From Rhododendron vialii (lineage: Eukaryota; Streptophyta; Magnoliopsida; Ericales; Ericaceae): a DNA stretch of 64,000 nucleotides. Location of the stretch: NCBI RefSeq assembly GCF_030253575.1, contig NC_080568.1:23769501-23833500 (forward strand). The letters run 5' to 3'. The first letter of the stretch is position 1, and each line of letters begins with the position of its first letter. Shown one piece after another: positions 49,801-61,653 of this stretch. The notes below the pieces were generated by a model. That model searched no databases, was not told the origin of the DNA, and saw nothing but the letters and a program-made list of their open reading frames with translations. A program made the translations under genes and the position numbers.

Positions 49801-52216
49801 ATCAATTGCAAAGTAGTTAGAGAGAAACTTAAGTAGATAAGGTGTGAGGGAAGTCATAAGACATGGTTTCACCTTAAAATGTTTTCTCTGGTTAAAACTT
49901 GGCAACAACGGCAATGAAGAACTTTTACTGTTACTTTCTTCTTCTTACCTGGGTATATGGTATGCTGGTATGCCTGACAATGTAGTGAAGTATTGTTCTC
50001 TCTGATGTTGGTAATTTGACATACTTGTTTTTTCGATTTGATGATGCAACTGTTAGCCTTAAGATGCAAACCATTTGATTATGCACTCATCTTCAAGAGC
50101 TATAATCATGGTTATGTTTTATTACTCATATAGGTTTCTCTGTTTCCTGTTTCAGGTTGGAGCAAAAGTGGATTGAGGTTACGGTTGATACACAGGTGGA
50201 TGTTCTCATAGATTCTGTAAAACAAGGATTCAGATCCAAAGAGTTAGATTCTGCTGCTGGATTAAGTCGAACAATGGTATTTGCAAACACTGTTGAGGCT
50301 GTTGAAGCAGTGTCTAAGATCTTAGCGACATCTGGGATTGAATGCTTCCGTTACCACAGTGATACCTCTTTGGAAGAGCGTACACAGAACTTGGTTGATT
50401 TCCAACAAAAAGGTGGTATTCTTGTGTGCACTGATGCTGCTGCACGTGGACTTGACGTAACAAATGTTTCACATGTCATTCAGGTACTACTTCCAAATCC
50501 ATTATGTTCATGCTTTTAGCATTGACTCCTTGGTCCGGATTTGTCCATGTGTTAGATACATGTAATTCTCGCTTTTTATAATTCATCAGATTTTCAGGCC
50601 CAAGGACACCTTGACATGGCTAAATATCACATTTCTAGATAGTTGATCCATTTATTTCGGATAAGATGGTTCTTTCAAACTAACGTAAACCTTTTATGGA
50701 AAGAAGGGAGTCTTATGCGTAGTTTCATGCTGAACTCTGTTGGTTGAATGTACTTGTGGGTGCATGTCCAATTAGAAAAGGACACATACGTCGTATTCAT
50801 ACCCTAATCCATATGTGAAATCCAAGATGGGTACTTCACAAATATGGAAGAGTTCAGAGACCATGGAAGGGAAATTTTGATTTCCATTGGGAAAATGGAC
50901 GAAATAATTGATTAAAAATTTCTGCTAAAATCTGCACATTGAGAGCTTATTTAGGGGGTTTATGCCACTGACTCCCCACCACTGCAGCCCCCTCCTTCGT
51001 GGCACAAACTTTTGTCAATGAACGCATAGGAGTAGATACAAACTGGCCAATCATCTCTGTGATTTACGTAAGTATCGCATATGAATATGTTTTTTGGATA
51101 ATGAATGGAGATACTACTCTGGCAATGCTTGGGATTTGGCTTCGTTTTAAGTTATTCAAGGCTGCGGTAGTAGCAGTGAGGGAGGGGAATGCGGCAATGG
51201 AAAGGAGGGGGGAGGAGTGGCAGCAGCCGCAGTGACTGGCAAGGGGAACAGAAAAAAGCCGTTTTTGCCCATATGTTTAGCAATCTGTGAATAAGCTCTG
51301 AATATGCAGACTTCAAAAAAATTCAATTACTGGATTTTTGATGAAATAGATTCTCACATTTTGAGTTTAGTAAAAGACAGCACCAGGGAGCAGGGTTAAA
51401 ATCTGCTTCTGTTCTCACTTTTGCCACGCTTTCTTCTTTTCAGCTCGCTGTTTTGCACATAACATGGTCAACGTTTTCATGGATTTTTAACTCTCTGTAA
51501 CTTGTGATATGTTTTCCAGGCAGAATTTGCCACTTCTGCTGTAGATTTCTTGCATAGGGTTGGGCGGACTGCTAGAGCAGGTCTGCCTGGACTTGTTACA
51601 AGCCTGTATAGTGATTCCAACCGAGATCTTGTTGATGCTGTTCGTCAAGCAGGGACACTAGACCTGCCCGTGGTAATTTTTGAATTTGAATTTGAATTCG
51701 GATTCTATTTTTTTTTCTTTCTTTCTTGGCGGGAAGCTTTTGTTTTGGTATAAGCATAGATGTTTACTTTTAAAAGTTCAATCTCTTGGCTGATTTTTTT
51801 ATGTGAACTGTCTTCATTATTATCTCACGTCCTATGGTTCTTATGGCTGCAGGAGAAGGCATTTAGCAGGAAGAGAAGCTTCCGGAAAAGAATTAAGAAG
51901 AGAGGTTCTTTTCTGTCCTTGAGTTTGGATCTCATTTAAGATCCATATCACTTATGCAGTATTGTCTTCTACTGTGAATAAAAGAAAAAGGGTTGTTATT
52001 CTGGTAGAAAGATGTCGGCAATGCATTACAATTTGTGTGCTGGCATTACAATGGAGCTCATCTTCGGAATCGAGTTTCCATGATTAATTTTGAATACTAT
52101 CCATTATTTTGTGTTTATTGAACATATTTCAAATTCGAGCTGAATTTTGATACTTCTTTTTAGGTCGCAGCGAAGTTGGCGACACATTATCCGTTGGGGA
52201 TAGAGTTCTAGCATAA
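46849..52216 (+). CDS. RH22: DEAD-box RNA helicase 22, chloroplastic
   Basis: ATP-dependent RNA helicase. Arabidopsis RH22 is a chloroplast protein involved in assembly of the 50S ribosomal subunit (established knowledge). Exons are 46849-47175, 47959-48246, 48617-48739, 48825-49270, 50156-50483, 51520-51672, 51853-51904 and 52164-52216, in frame throughout, giving 589 aa. The N-terminal 75 residues are Ser/Arg/Leu-rich, a transit peptide. A Q-motif-like segment ends in PSLVQ at 109. Walker A is AETGSGKT with Lys132. The DEAD box is 249-252. An acidic insert follows (about 285-330). Motif III is AAT (359-361) in place of the usual SAT. The second RecA domain includes DAAARGLDV and motif VI HRVGRTAR (516-523). 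The C-terminus is basic (RKRSFRKRIKK). It is divergent from POLL, with 1.5 kb between the two start codons. Confidence 0.95.
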
Positions 52217-53918
52217 GCTTGACGAGGTCTGAGCAGCTTGATAAGTAATGGGGCATTCAAACACTCAACTGGTAATTGATCTTTCTAGAGATGTAAATTA
52301 AAGTTTTGGTAGTATTACAGAAGAAGGCCGAGTGTGCTACAGTTCTTTTTTGGTTAAGCTTCTTCAACCTCAATCTAATCTGTCATTCAAGTTTACCATT
52401 TTTATACCTCACTTAACATAGTGGAATTCAAGCATGTGGGAGTTTCATCCGTTGCATGCATCTAATAGATGCAACCATACCGTCATCACATCAAGCAGAA
52501 ATGTAAAGCAAGAACACAAGTATTTCCATAATGATTCGACTGCTTTTCTACAGTCACTACCGGCTTTTCATGGGTGTCTTTAACTGCCGAGTCAAAATAG
52601 GTGATTCTCAATAGATTCATGTAGAGCCTTTACAACTCACCATGTGGTTTTCCAGGTTTTCCACCACCTGTTACAATCCTTCATGCAATTATGCGTAATT
52701 GCTGTTCTTTGCTACCCAAAACCAGCCACCGCGAACCATGACCTAAACACAAGCACGCCTAGCTCCCTTGAGCTTCCCAAACATGTCTCTTACGTGCGAG
52801 AAACGTGCTAACATGTGACGGCAAACTAAGCTAAGTCCACTGGATGAGTAGTGGCATGTGGTATACCTCAAGTCTCACGATGATGTGCAAGAGATGAAGC
52901 CGTCACCAAGTTTACTTAGTCGCTGACAACGTGTGAAGAACACAAATGGAAGAGCTAAATCATGAGAGGTAATGAGTTACTATCAAATTCCAGTGCTCAC
53001 ACTCATCAACCCAGGCCCATTTCCTTGTGTTCAGGGCCTAAGCTTAGAAATACTATTACAGATTACAAAACTCTAAATCTCAACCATGTTAATCAACGAG
53101 GTTTACATCTCAGTCGACAGCGACACTTCATTGTTGACAAGTCTTCTAAATTGGTTAACCAGCCTGTCATTTTGTTCCAAGGAAACATGCGTTATGCGTT
53201 CCTTCCATTAGCTATATCGAATTTTATCAATGCCATGGATATGGAAGACATTCTTGATGTTGTATATTAATTCCGTTGGTTAAGGCTCGATTTGAATCGT
53301 ACTTTTGCAAAAGAGATGTTCAAAGGTAATGGATTCTACTTCACCTTTTTCTTATTTGATGATGAGGTACAATTCCTTTGCTTCTTTTCCCTCAACAAAT
53401 CACAGTCGAAATAAAGCGTTATAATAAATGTAGGGTTCTGTTCTGTTTTGTGCATGTTCTTGGCTTTTTTATTGGTTCTGTGGTTGGCTGCCAAGTTTCT
53501 ATGGTCCCCGGTTACGTTTTGACAAGGAATTCCTAAAGTGAACCACCTGCTCTGGTCCCTAGTCAGATCCGATTAAGATGTGTGCTAAAAAAGACGGACC
53601 GAGAGCGGATGAGCGTGGAGGACAGCTTTATCAAGTCTCAAATTTTACAAGAATTATACACAATTTTTGAAACTTATGTTATTTTTATCGCTTATATCTT
53701 TCAATCTATAATGTTTTTTTATAAATTTGAAAACTCTGTATAGTAAAACTAATCGAGAACTATCAAATAAAATTCATATTACATATTTTTTGAGATTCAT
53801 ATTAAAAAATATACTCAAAAAATATAAGAAATTAAAATTGACGCGGATATCAAAAATTGACATCTAATTTGGAACGGAAGGAGTACTAGATTCACAGAGA
53901 GAGAGGGAGTACTAGATT

Positions 53919-53957
<39 letters not shown>

Positions 53958-54257
53958 GCAATACAATCTCAACATACGCATAACACCACCTGGAATACAT
54001 GACTACAACCGTAACATAAGATATTAGCTGAACAAACAGAACTACTACAGGATTGGGGGAAAAAAAAAAACCAGAACTACTACAAACAGGAGCACAAATA
54101 CTTCATATAGCACAGCCGAAAGCCACCCTAGTTTAGCAAAGCAGAGAGAGAGAGAGAATTTTTTTTTTACAGCGAAACAGGAAGTCTTGGTATTTAGCTT
54201 ATGGAACATAGGAGAGGGAAAGCCAGCTGCGGGCCATTTTTTTTCCTTTTATGGTTT
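52217..54257. other. intergenic between RH22 and the GASA gene
   Basis: The two genes converge here. A 102-codon ORF (52962-53270) has no recognisable domain. 53640-53884 ends in GGAACGGAAGGAGTA, like a Stowaway terminus with the other end lost, followed by a 26-bp duplication and a GA microsatellite. Confidence 0.5.
53922..53955. repeat. (GA)n microsatellite
   Basis: Pure GA run downstream of a duplicated GGAGTACTAGATTCACA. Confidence 0.9.
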
Positions 54258-54711
54258 TCAAGGGCACTTGGTCCTATTCCCGTGGGTGGTCATGTCGGTG
54301 TAGCACTTGCCGCATATCTCTCTGTTCCCAGAAGTGCCCGGAGGGACACACTTGCACCTCACGCAGCACGTCCCGCAAGCCCTGCTGCACACGTTTGGCC
54401 TCGAGTGCACGCTGCACCTCTCTTTGCACAGCCCTCCACAATCTGCCCAAAATAATACAATTTCAGACACCCATCAAATACCTGGTTCCTAAACAGATCA
54501 ATCCGCTTGGATTTGAGCTCGTGTTCACTCGTTAAGTTCGTTAAGTTTTCAAATCAAACTTGAGTAGTGTTCGACTTGTTCGGTCTGTTTATCAGCCCTG
54601 CCTAAGTGCCCCTGCCTCAGAGCCTCTACACAACTTTAGAAGTGGGCAAGACTACGTTTCCTAACAAAAGCGCACACAAAGCACACAGAGACATAAATAC
54701 ACGAGTGCGCC

Positions 54712-54766
<55 letters not shown>

Positions 54767-55103
54767 ATACCCAGTAATGGCAAGAGTCTTCTGTTAGCTC
54801 CCCTCACCATCTGAAATTTAAGCAAAGGTTTCACAAAAAATATGGTTTAGGGAAAGCGGGAAGGAGTATGGTGTCAAAGTAGCAAAGCAAAAAAGAGAGA
54901 CGTTGGGTGTGGGGTGATGATAAAACCTGGGTTTGGTGCTCTTCGATCTCTGCATCAGATGATACCTACAGTCGCACTGATAAGTTAGTGACATAGCAAG
55001 CTGTGTAATTTGATCAAAGTGAACTACACTCTGATACTTATATCTCTACCTGGGCAACGCAGAAGATCACAATCGCTACTAGAATGAGCCATCGGGACAC
55101 CAT
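54258..55103 (-). CDS. GASA/snakin cysteine-rich peptide
   Basis: Gibberellin-regulated (GASA/snakin) secreted peptide; family members act in growth control and antimicrobial defence. Exons on the minus strand are 55103-55050, 54965-54927, 54810-54771 and 54442-54258, in frame, giving 105 aa. Residues 1-22 form a hydrophobic signal peptide (LILVAIVIFCVAQ). A short variable spacer with an ANRRLL segment follows. The last 61 residues are the GASA domain with all 12 cysteines: CGGLC, C, CSRAC, CC, C-x-C, C-GKC and the terminal KCP. Family and ends are sure; which GASA subgroup is not. Confidence 0.95.
54718..54765. repeat. (GA)n microsatellite in GASA intron 3
   Basis: Pure GA run, on the gene strand a CT tract a few nt after the exon 3 donor at 54770. 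Confidence 0.95.
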
Positions 55104-55198
55104 TTTTGCTACTCAGAAGTGTTCAGCTAGCAGTGGAGAGAGAGAGAGAGAGATGTTTGGGACTTTAGGACTACGTTGAGGGTCAGTACTCTACTTGC

Positions 55199-55206
55199 TA
55201 TTTATA
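55199..55206 (-). promoter_or_regulatory. TATA box of the GASA gene
   Basis: Reading the minus strand, TATAAATA lies about 96 bp before the start codon. A transcript start about 30 bp further on would give a 5' leader of roughly 65 nt containing a CT-repeat (55136-55153), common in plant core promoters. Confidence 0.7.
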
Positions 55207-56120
55207 GCTCCATTTATCACGTGATTACAATATTGCCCTTGCTGCTTTGTGTTTTTTTGTCTTCTTTCAAGTACCCTTGGATGGTTTTTTGCATTAATTA
55301 TAAGCGAAGATTGATTGGTGCATGAAACCTACCAACCTGATCGATATTAACAGCAAAACCCTCAACTAAACCCATATCATATCAATGCAGCTTCAATAAA
55401 CTCAAGCCATAATAATTGACTCTTTCACTTTCTCATACCAGAACTTACAGCTTATTACAGGGTGGGAACTAGACACTTGTGCCTATACATAATAAAGCTT
55501 TCCCGCCGTAAGTCTGTTGGAACAGCTTTGGATGTTTGACCCTGCCGGCATGGGGGATGCTGCATCTTGCAAAGCAGCCGTTTATCTCAACAATTGATGG
55601 CTCGAATATTAATTGAGTAATGCACGGTTCAGATTTATATGCGCTCAAATTCAAACCGAACCGTCCATGCCAAGATGAATAGCTAGATCAACTGATCGAC
55701 ACTGCTTTGCAAGGAGCAAATTTGATGCCAATTTACGTATTATATGATATATGTGGCCCTTAGTCCCCACATTATAAATGCTTATTAAAACTCCAATTCC
55801 AATATTTTCTTATAACCAGATGTTCGGGTAAGATTGCGTGCATCTCAATTACTTTTGGAGCCTTAAAATTAACAATTGAACAAATCCTCTAATGGTCTCA
55901 AGGTTTGGAAGTTTGACCTCCGTAAAATTCGAACATGCATCTTCATATATATAGGATAAATACTTGTGTTTTTCTCATTTCCACTTGTTAAACCCCATGG
56001 GGTTTCAATTACAATTTTTTTGCTTCATAGAGTTTCATTTGCATAATAGTAGTATTCGCTTGTTACAAACTTGCATTTGATTATCTGTTCCATAATGATG
56101 CCCAAGCCCATATGTGACAC
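55207..56120. other. upstream of the GASA gene
   Basis: No gene or clear element recognised beyond the GASA promoter. Confidence 0.4.
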
Positions 56121-56123
56121 TAA

Positions 56124-56334
56124 TGCTCTATTTGGATGAATGTTTGAGAAATTTTGTAGGGTTGTGGAGAGAGAAATGAAAATAATGATTGGAAGTAGAG
56201 GTAATGATTGGAGAGAGATAAATAGAGAAATGAGAATAATAATTGAAGATAAGAATGGGTAATGATTGAAAGTAGTGGTAATGAGTATTTTTTGAATTGA
56301 GAATTTTTTTTCAAAAAGTAATCCAAACAAAGCA
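56124..56334 (-). mobile_element. Tourist-like MITE, third copy
   Basis: Ends TGCTCTATTTGGAT and complement TGCTTTGTTTGGAT, flanked by TAA at 56121-56123 and 56335-56337 (the TWA target of PIF/Harbinger elements). Internal GGTAATGATTG words are inverted relative to the other two copies. Confidence 0.8.
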
Positions 56335-56935
56335 TAAAATTTTACAACACTCGCATTTGGTTAGATAAACCAGTAACAAACGCAATTTTTTTTAAAATAA
56401 AAGCAATAAAAATCCAAAAAAAAACTTGTGGATCAAAGTCTCAAACCTTACTCTAAACAAAGTATGGCAGGATGAAGAAAATAAAAACAGTGACATATCA
56501 AGAACAGAACACTGCTCTGAGCTTGTGTGTGCAGCTTTAGATCACTCTAATTTTTTTCTTATTCTGGATGAAGGGTGTACAATAGCTAGAGAGAAGAGGG
56601 GGGGGAGAGAGAGAGAGAGAGAGGTGCCACACTGACAGTCATCAGAAGACAGCTGTAGTACAGCTGTATGGATGTGATCGAAGGTAGAACAAAAAAGGAC
56701 GCGGTGCACTTACAAACCTAATGCGATAGAGACAGTGCGGGTGCGGGTGCGAGTGCGAGATTGCGAGTTTGAAAACGTCTTTCAAAGAAATCTCAAACAA
56801 ATAATCTATGAGGAGTGTGTCAATTGAAAGCGCGACTTCAAAGCGAGAATTAAGAAGATGAATGAGCCTCACTTTGAAGAATTATTTGACCGTGGGAGGG
56901 TAAAACTCAATAATCAGGTTTGTTTTTGTAGGAAA

Positions 56936-57327
56936 GGGTTTTGTCCAGTTTTCCAACTGTCCGGTCTTGCCAAGTTTAGATTTTGTAGGCCCTATTCTGG
57001 ACGCCTACAACAATAATCGAAATCGTTCATGTTGTAAAACTCATCGAGACATTCCATTTGTAAAAGAATTGTGTTTGTCGGTTAGTAATCGAAGCCTGAT
57101 AGGAACACATTTTTCTCTAAATACGTGAATTTATCACACTGGATTGGACCCTGATTGTTCAAAGTAAATGTGTTTAGATGAGACGTGACTTGCAACCAAC
57201 GAACATGAATTTTTGCATGGTAGAAGGTCTTGACGAGTCCTACAAAATAAACAGATCTGATCATTGTTACAACCCGGAATGGAGCGCATAAAATTGAAAC
57301 TGGACAGTAGAAAACTGGACAGGACCC
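56936..57327. mobile_element. fold-back element
   Basis: Ends GGGTTTTGTCCAGTTTTCC and complement GGGTCCTGTCCAGTTTTC, with internal inverted similarity (AACAATAATCGAAATCGTTC). No 9-bp target duplication visible. Confidence 0.65.
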
Positions 57328-57478
57328 TTCTCCCCTTTTTTTTGTACGCTCTTGCACGACCAAGTATGGGATTTCCTCTCTGTCTTTTTGTGTCTCCACA
57401 CTATTACGTTCTGGAGTGGAGCACAGAAGTGCTACATCCCCGCACCATTTCTATGCTCTTTTCCACCACTCCAAATGG

Positions 57479-57848
57479 GGCTGGATTCCAATCAGTTTGG
57501 TCTAGTTATAAACTGTTTGTGGGTCTAGGAGATCGGAACCGTTCACTTTTTAGAGCTCATCGAGAACATTGACCAAGCCAAAAATTAATTTGATCGGATC
57601 CCGTTTGATATGATATCGAAAGGCATTGATCTTCATATAATTTTGTCAAATGGTTTGCATTTCAGTGTTGCATACTTTTTTTTTCTTACAAACTTTATGC
57701 ATTTCAACGTCTTATCAAATGGTATCCGATCAACGTGATCTTTGGCGTGGTCAATATTCTCGATAAGCTCTAAAAAGTGAACGATTCCGATCATTATTGT
57801 GGGCCCAAAAAAGGGTCCAATTAGCCAACTGGTTGGAATCCAAGCCCC
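57479..57848. mobile_element. Mutator-like fold-back element
   Basis: Inverted ends GGCTGGATTCCAATCAG and complement GGGGCTTGGATTCCAACCAG. An exact 9-bp TCCAAATGG lies at 57470-57478 and 57849-57857. Inner arms carry GATCGGAACCGTTCAC. Confidence 0.8.
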
Positions 57849-58182
57849 TCCAAATGGGCCCCATAAAAATAGAGAAAAATACATATAAATTTTAAAACAT
57901 TTTTTTATGAAGCCTTGTAAAAAATTAGGTCAATTGCATATCGGTAGATATGTTTTTTTAAATTTGTATAGGCGAAACTGAGCAGTTGAGCAGTTTAACC
58001 CTACCAATTCAGAAAACAAACCTGCCGATATGCGATTGACCTAATTTTTTACAAAGCGCCATCAAAAAATATTGGGCAAATTTCACTGACCTCCCCTGAG
58101 GTTTCTGACACGAACAGAAACCTCTCTTGAGGTTTATGAAATGACACTGTCCTCCCCTTCTTTACCTGACAATACCAAGGGA

Positions 58183-58203
58183 CCCCCCCCCCCCCCCCCC
58201 CCC
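58183..58203. repeat. C21 homopolymer
   Basis: Twenty-one consecutive C. The corresponding place in the opposite arm (59413-59430) reads as a short GGGGAAGGG, so the run is an expansion in one arm or a sequencing artefact. Confidence 0.8.
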
Positions 58204-58240
58204 GTTAATTGCACGTTAGAAAACGGATGAAAAAGGTGAT

Positions 58241-58454
58241 CGGCTTTGTTCGGTCTCTAGTTTAATTTTGTTTTAGTTTAATTTTTCAATCATTACCCTA
58301 CTTCTTTCTCCAATCATTATCCTATTTCTCTAATTATTATTTTCTCATCTTTTCTCTCTATCTCTCTCCAATCATTACCCATCTCTTCAATCATTACCCT
58401 ATTTCTCTTTCCACCCACTACTAAAACTAAACTAAACTTCAACCAAACAAAACC
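58241..58454 (+). mobile_element. Tourist-like MITE nested in one arm
   Basis: GGCTTTGTTCGGT and complement GGTTTTGTTTGGT, GAT on both sides. The opposite arm of the host element lacks it, which fixes its limits. Confidence 0.8.
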
Positions 58455-59569
58455 GATGTCATTGTACTATACTTTTTACAATACTTATACTACTCTCACC
58501 AGACTCTTTACCCCTCTTATTTATAAAATATAAAATACAAACATCACTACACTTTGTACCCATTTCACTTTGAGATTTTGTCCTTATTAAAAGGATTCAT
58601 ATTTGTCAATTTTTTATCAAACTTCTTTAAATTATTGGCTCGTCTCGATAAGAGGAATTGAAAAAGTAAAAAATTAAGACTTTTACCAAATATTTTGAGA
58701 AATTCAATATTTTAGGTAAAAGTAATAATTTTATATTCTTTTGATTCCTTTTGTTGAGACAAACCAATAATCCACAAAAATTAACACAAAATTAGCAAAT
58801 ACGAAAAAAATTCAAATACGGACAAAAATCAAAAAACCTAAAAATTTCACAAACAAATCCACATGAAAAAATTCGAATATGAACAAAAACTAAAAAACCT
58901 AAAAATTCCACAAACAAATCTCGTAAAAATCAAAAAGCCTAAAAATCCCACAAACTATTGGCAATGGAGGGTACGGGCTTGTTGGTGGAATTTTTAGGCT
59001 TTTTGATTTTTGTTCATATTTGAATTTTTTTCGTATTTGCAAGTTTGGCGTTAAATTTTTGTGAATTATTGGCTTGTCTCAACAAGAGGAATTAAAAGAG
59101 TTTAAAATTATTATTTTTACCCAAAATATTGAATTTCTCAAAATATTTGGTAAAAGTCTTAAAATTTTTTTTAATTCCTCTTATTAAGATGAACCAATAA
59201 TTCACAAAAGTTTGATATAAAATTAACAAATGTGAATCGTTTTAAATAAGGAAAAAATTTCAAAGCGAAACGAGTACAAAGTGTAATAATATTTGTATTT
59301 TATTTTTTATAAATGAGAAGGGTAAAGAGTCTGGTGAGGGTAGTATATGTATTGTAAAAAGTATAGTTCAATGAAATCACCTTTTCCATCCGTTTTCTAA
59401 CGTGCAATTAACGAGGGGAAGGGCCCTTGGTATTGTCAGGTAAAGGAAGGGAGGACAGTGTCATTTCAGAAACCTCAGGGGAGGTCAGTGAAATTTGCCT
59501 AAAAATATTTTGAAAGTTTTGGACCCCACATGGAGAGCGGTAGAAATGGTGCGGTAATCCTAGACATAA

Positions 59570-61644
59570 GGGCAAATTTCACTGACCTCCCTCGAGGTTT
59601 CTGACAAAATCACTGACCTTCCCTAAGGTTTCTGAAATTTCACTGTCCTCCCTTACTTTTTTCTGACATTGTCAAGATACCCCCTCCGTTAATTTCTCCC
59701 CAAACGGAGTTAACTTTTGTTACAAAATGACTAACACACCCTTGCCCTTCCATATCGTTGCCTCCAAACACACTTTCTCTCTGCCATACTTAAAATCGAG
59801 GCCTTTCTCCTCCTTTTTTTTTTTTTGTTTTTGTTTTTTGTTTCCTTTCTTCTTCTCACTAAGGGTGTGTTTGGATTAAAAAGTTAAGTGATTTATTTTT
59901 TGTCTTTATTTAGAAAAATTCATATTTGTTTTTTTGTGTCAAACTTTTATAAATTATTGATTCGGAAAAGCAAAAAAATTATGATCGAAACTCATAATTT
60001 TTTGAATAATGACAAAAATAAGTAAAAAAAAAACTTTTTTTATACTTATTTTTGTCTTTTTTAAAAAAAATTATGAGTTTCGGTCAAAATTTTATACTTT
60101 TCTGATACCTCTCGCCGAGACAAATCAATAAGTCACAAAAGTTTGACGCAAAACTAACACATGCTGATTTTTTTTTGAATAAAAACAAAAAAATAAGTTA
60201 CTATTTGTCCTTTAAAGCGAAATCCACTCTTACATATCATTGCCATTTTGCACCTCTACCACAACAACTACCAATCTACCAACAATGCAACGGCTTTGAA
60301 GGATATTATGTGCTCCACATTAATACAGTGGGTTAACAAACACTTAGGATATAATATGCCTTAACCGTCCAACTTGTGATTTTACTTTTTTCAAACAACA
60401 ATCAAGCTTGAATTCCATGTCTTACGTACTTAAAAACTTCATATTGGTTTTATGGTCCAATTAAATAATTCTTTATAAGAAAGCATACTAATACAGTATA
60501 TCTTAGTTTCTGGGGATGCCAAAAAGGATGGATAATTGTTGGAGCTCAACTGATTTCGGCTACCAAGGAGTGTGCATGGATTGGGATGAGCGAGTTTAAG
60601 GGTGTATTTTTTCAACCAACCCGTACTAGGCGAGTTGTAAATTTTTGTACCTGTCGCCCACTTATCGACCTTTAAAACTAGCGTGTTGGTTGATTTTTGT
60701 GGTGGTTCGACTCACTTGGTTAAGCGGGTTGAAAAACATTCACTTTTTGAGCATTTTTAGAAAAAAATTCACAACTTGTTTAATAGAAGACGGGAGAATG
60801 GAATGAGGTGGGTGTACTGGGTATGTTTATTTTATTTTTATTTTCTATAAATAGGTGGGGTAATAAAGTGTGGTGGGGACCTTAGCATTGTAATAAAAGA
60901 TTTTCAAAGGTGAAAAAGACTTGAGACGGGTTGTAGGATTAAGGGATTCGAGTAATTAGTTCAATTTCATTTATGTTTTTTTTTTTCCTCGAGTGTAGGT
61001 CTTCTTTTGTCCGGATATTGTGACTTGTGGTGCTCATATTCCTATGGTTTTGTTTTTGGTTTTTTTGGTTTCCTTCATCTAGAACTTGATTCTTGTAGTT
61101 AGTTTGTTAAGGTTCTTGAGATTATAACTTGGCATTTTGTTTTCGGTATATGTTTTTGTTATACTTAACTAACCAAAAAATTTAGTTTCTTTGTGAAAAA
61201 AATAATTTATTTTCTACAAGAATTAGAAATCACGGTATTTTGATTCATTAATCAATTATACAATATAGTCATCATCAGCAAGCTTTTTAGTTATAAAAGT
61301 TATTTGATAATAAAATATCAATTAGTTCACTTATATTATTTTGATACAAGGACAACCAATCAATGTTATTGTGGGATAATTAAAAATCTTGACTGCATTG
61401 GGAAAAAAATGAGGTCCATGATTACAAGAGAGGCCAAAAGGGTATTTTGGACACTTTCAAGATAATAAAGCATGATGCCAGTATGAATCATCTAATTCTG
61501 TGAGAACATTTAACGGCAATGTAACAGAAGGGGGTATCTTGACAATGTCAGAAAAAAATAAAGGAGGGCAGTGAAATTTCAGAAACGTCTGGGGATGTCA
61601 GTGATTTTGTCATAAACCTCAGGGGAGGTCAGTGAAATTTGCTG
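59570..61644. mobile_element. Mutator-like element, 2.1 kb
   Basis: Ends GGGCAAATTTCACTGACCTC and complement CAGCAAATTTCACTGACCTC, with the terminal similarity continuing about 110 bp. Exact 9-bp target duplication TAGACATAA (59561-59569, 61645-61653). No transposase ORF. It contains the AT-rich fold-back repeat at 59866-60225. Confidence 0.88.
59866..60225. mobile_element. AT-rich fold-back repeat nested in a Mutator-like element
   Basis: Inverted AAGT(T/A)A...TTATTTTTTTGT arms. The right half matches the first 150 bases of the window. Confidence 0.6.
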
Positions 61645-61653
61645 TAGACATAA

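Larger units (their letters stand above)
58074..59500. mobile_element. Mutator-like fold-back element, 1.4 kb
   Basis: Ends GGGCAAATTTCACTGACCTC and complement AGGCAAATTTCACTGACCTC, with an exact 9-bp target duplication AAAAATATT (58065-58073, 59501-59509). The arms pair over most of their length. The left arm has gained a MITE (58241-58454) and a C21 tract. Confidence 0.88.
57858..59560. mobile_element. older fold-back element split by the 58074-59500 insertion
   Basis: 57898-58064 pairs with itself (TTGTAAAAAATTAGGTCAAT in both arms) and matches the core of 12927-13282. Its right end appears to continue after 59509. Outer ends are uncertain. Confidence 0.5.

Noticed and set aside
52962-53270. 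102-codon ORF downstream of RH22
   Set aside because: No recognisable domain, no splice partners and ordinary intergenic composition; most likely chance.
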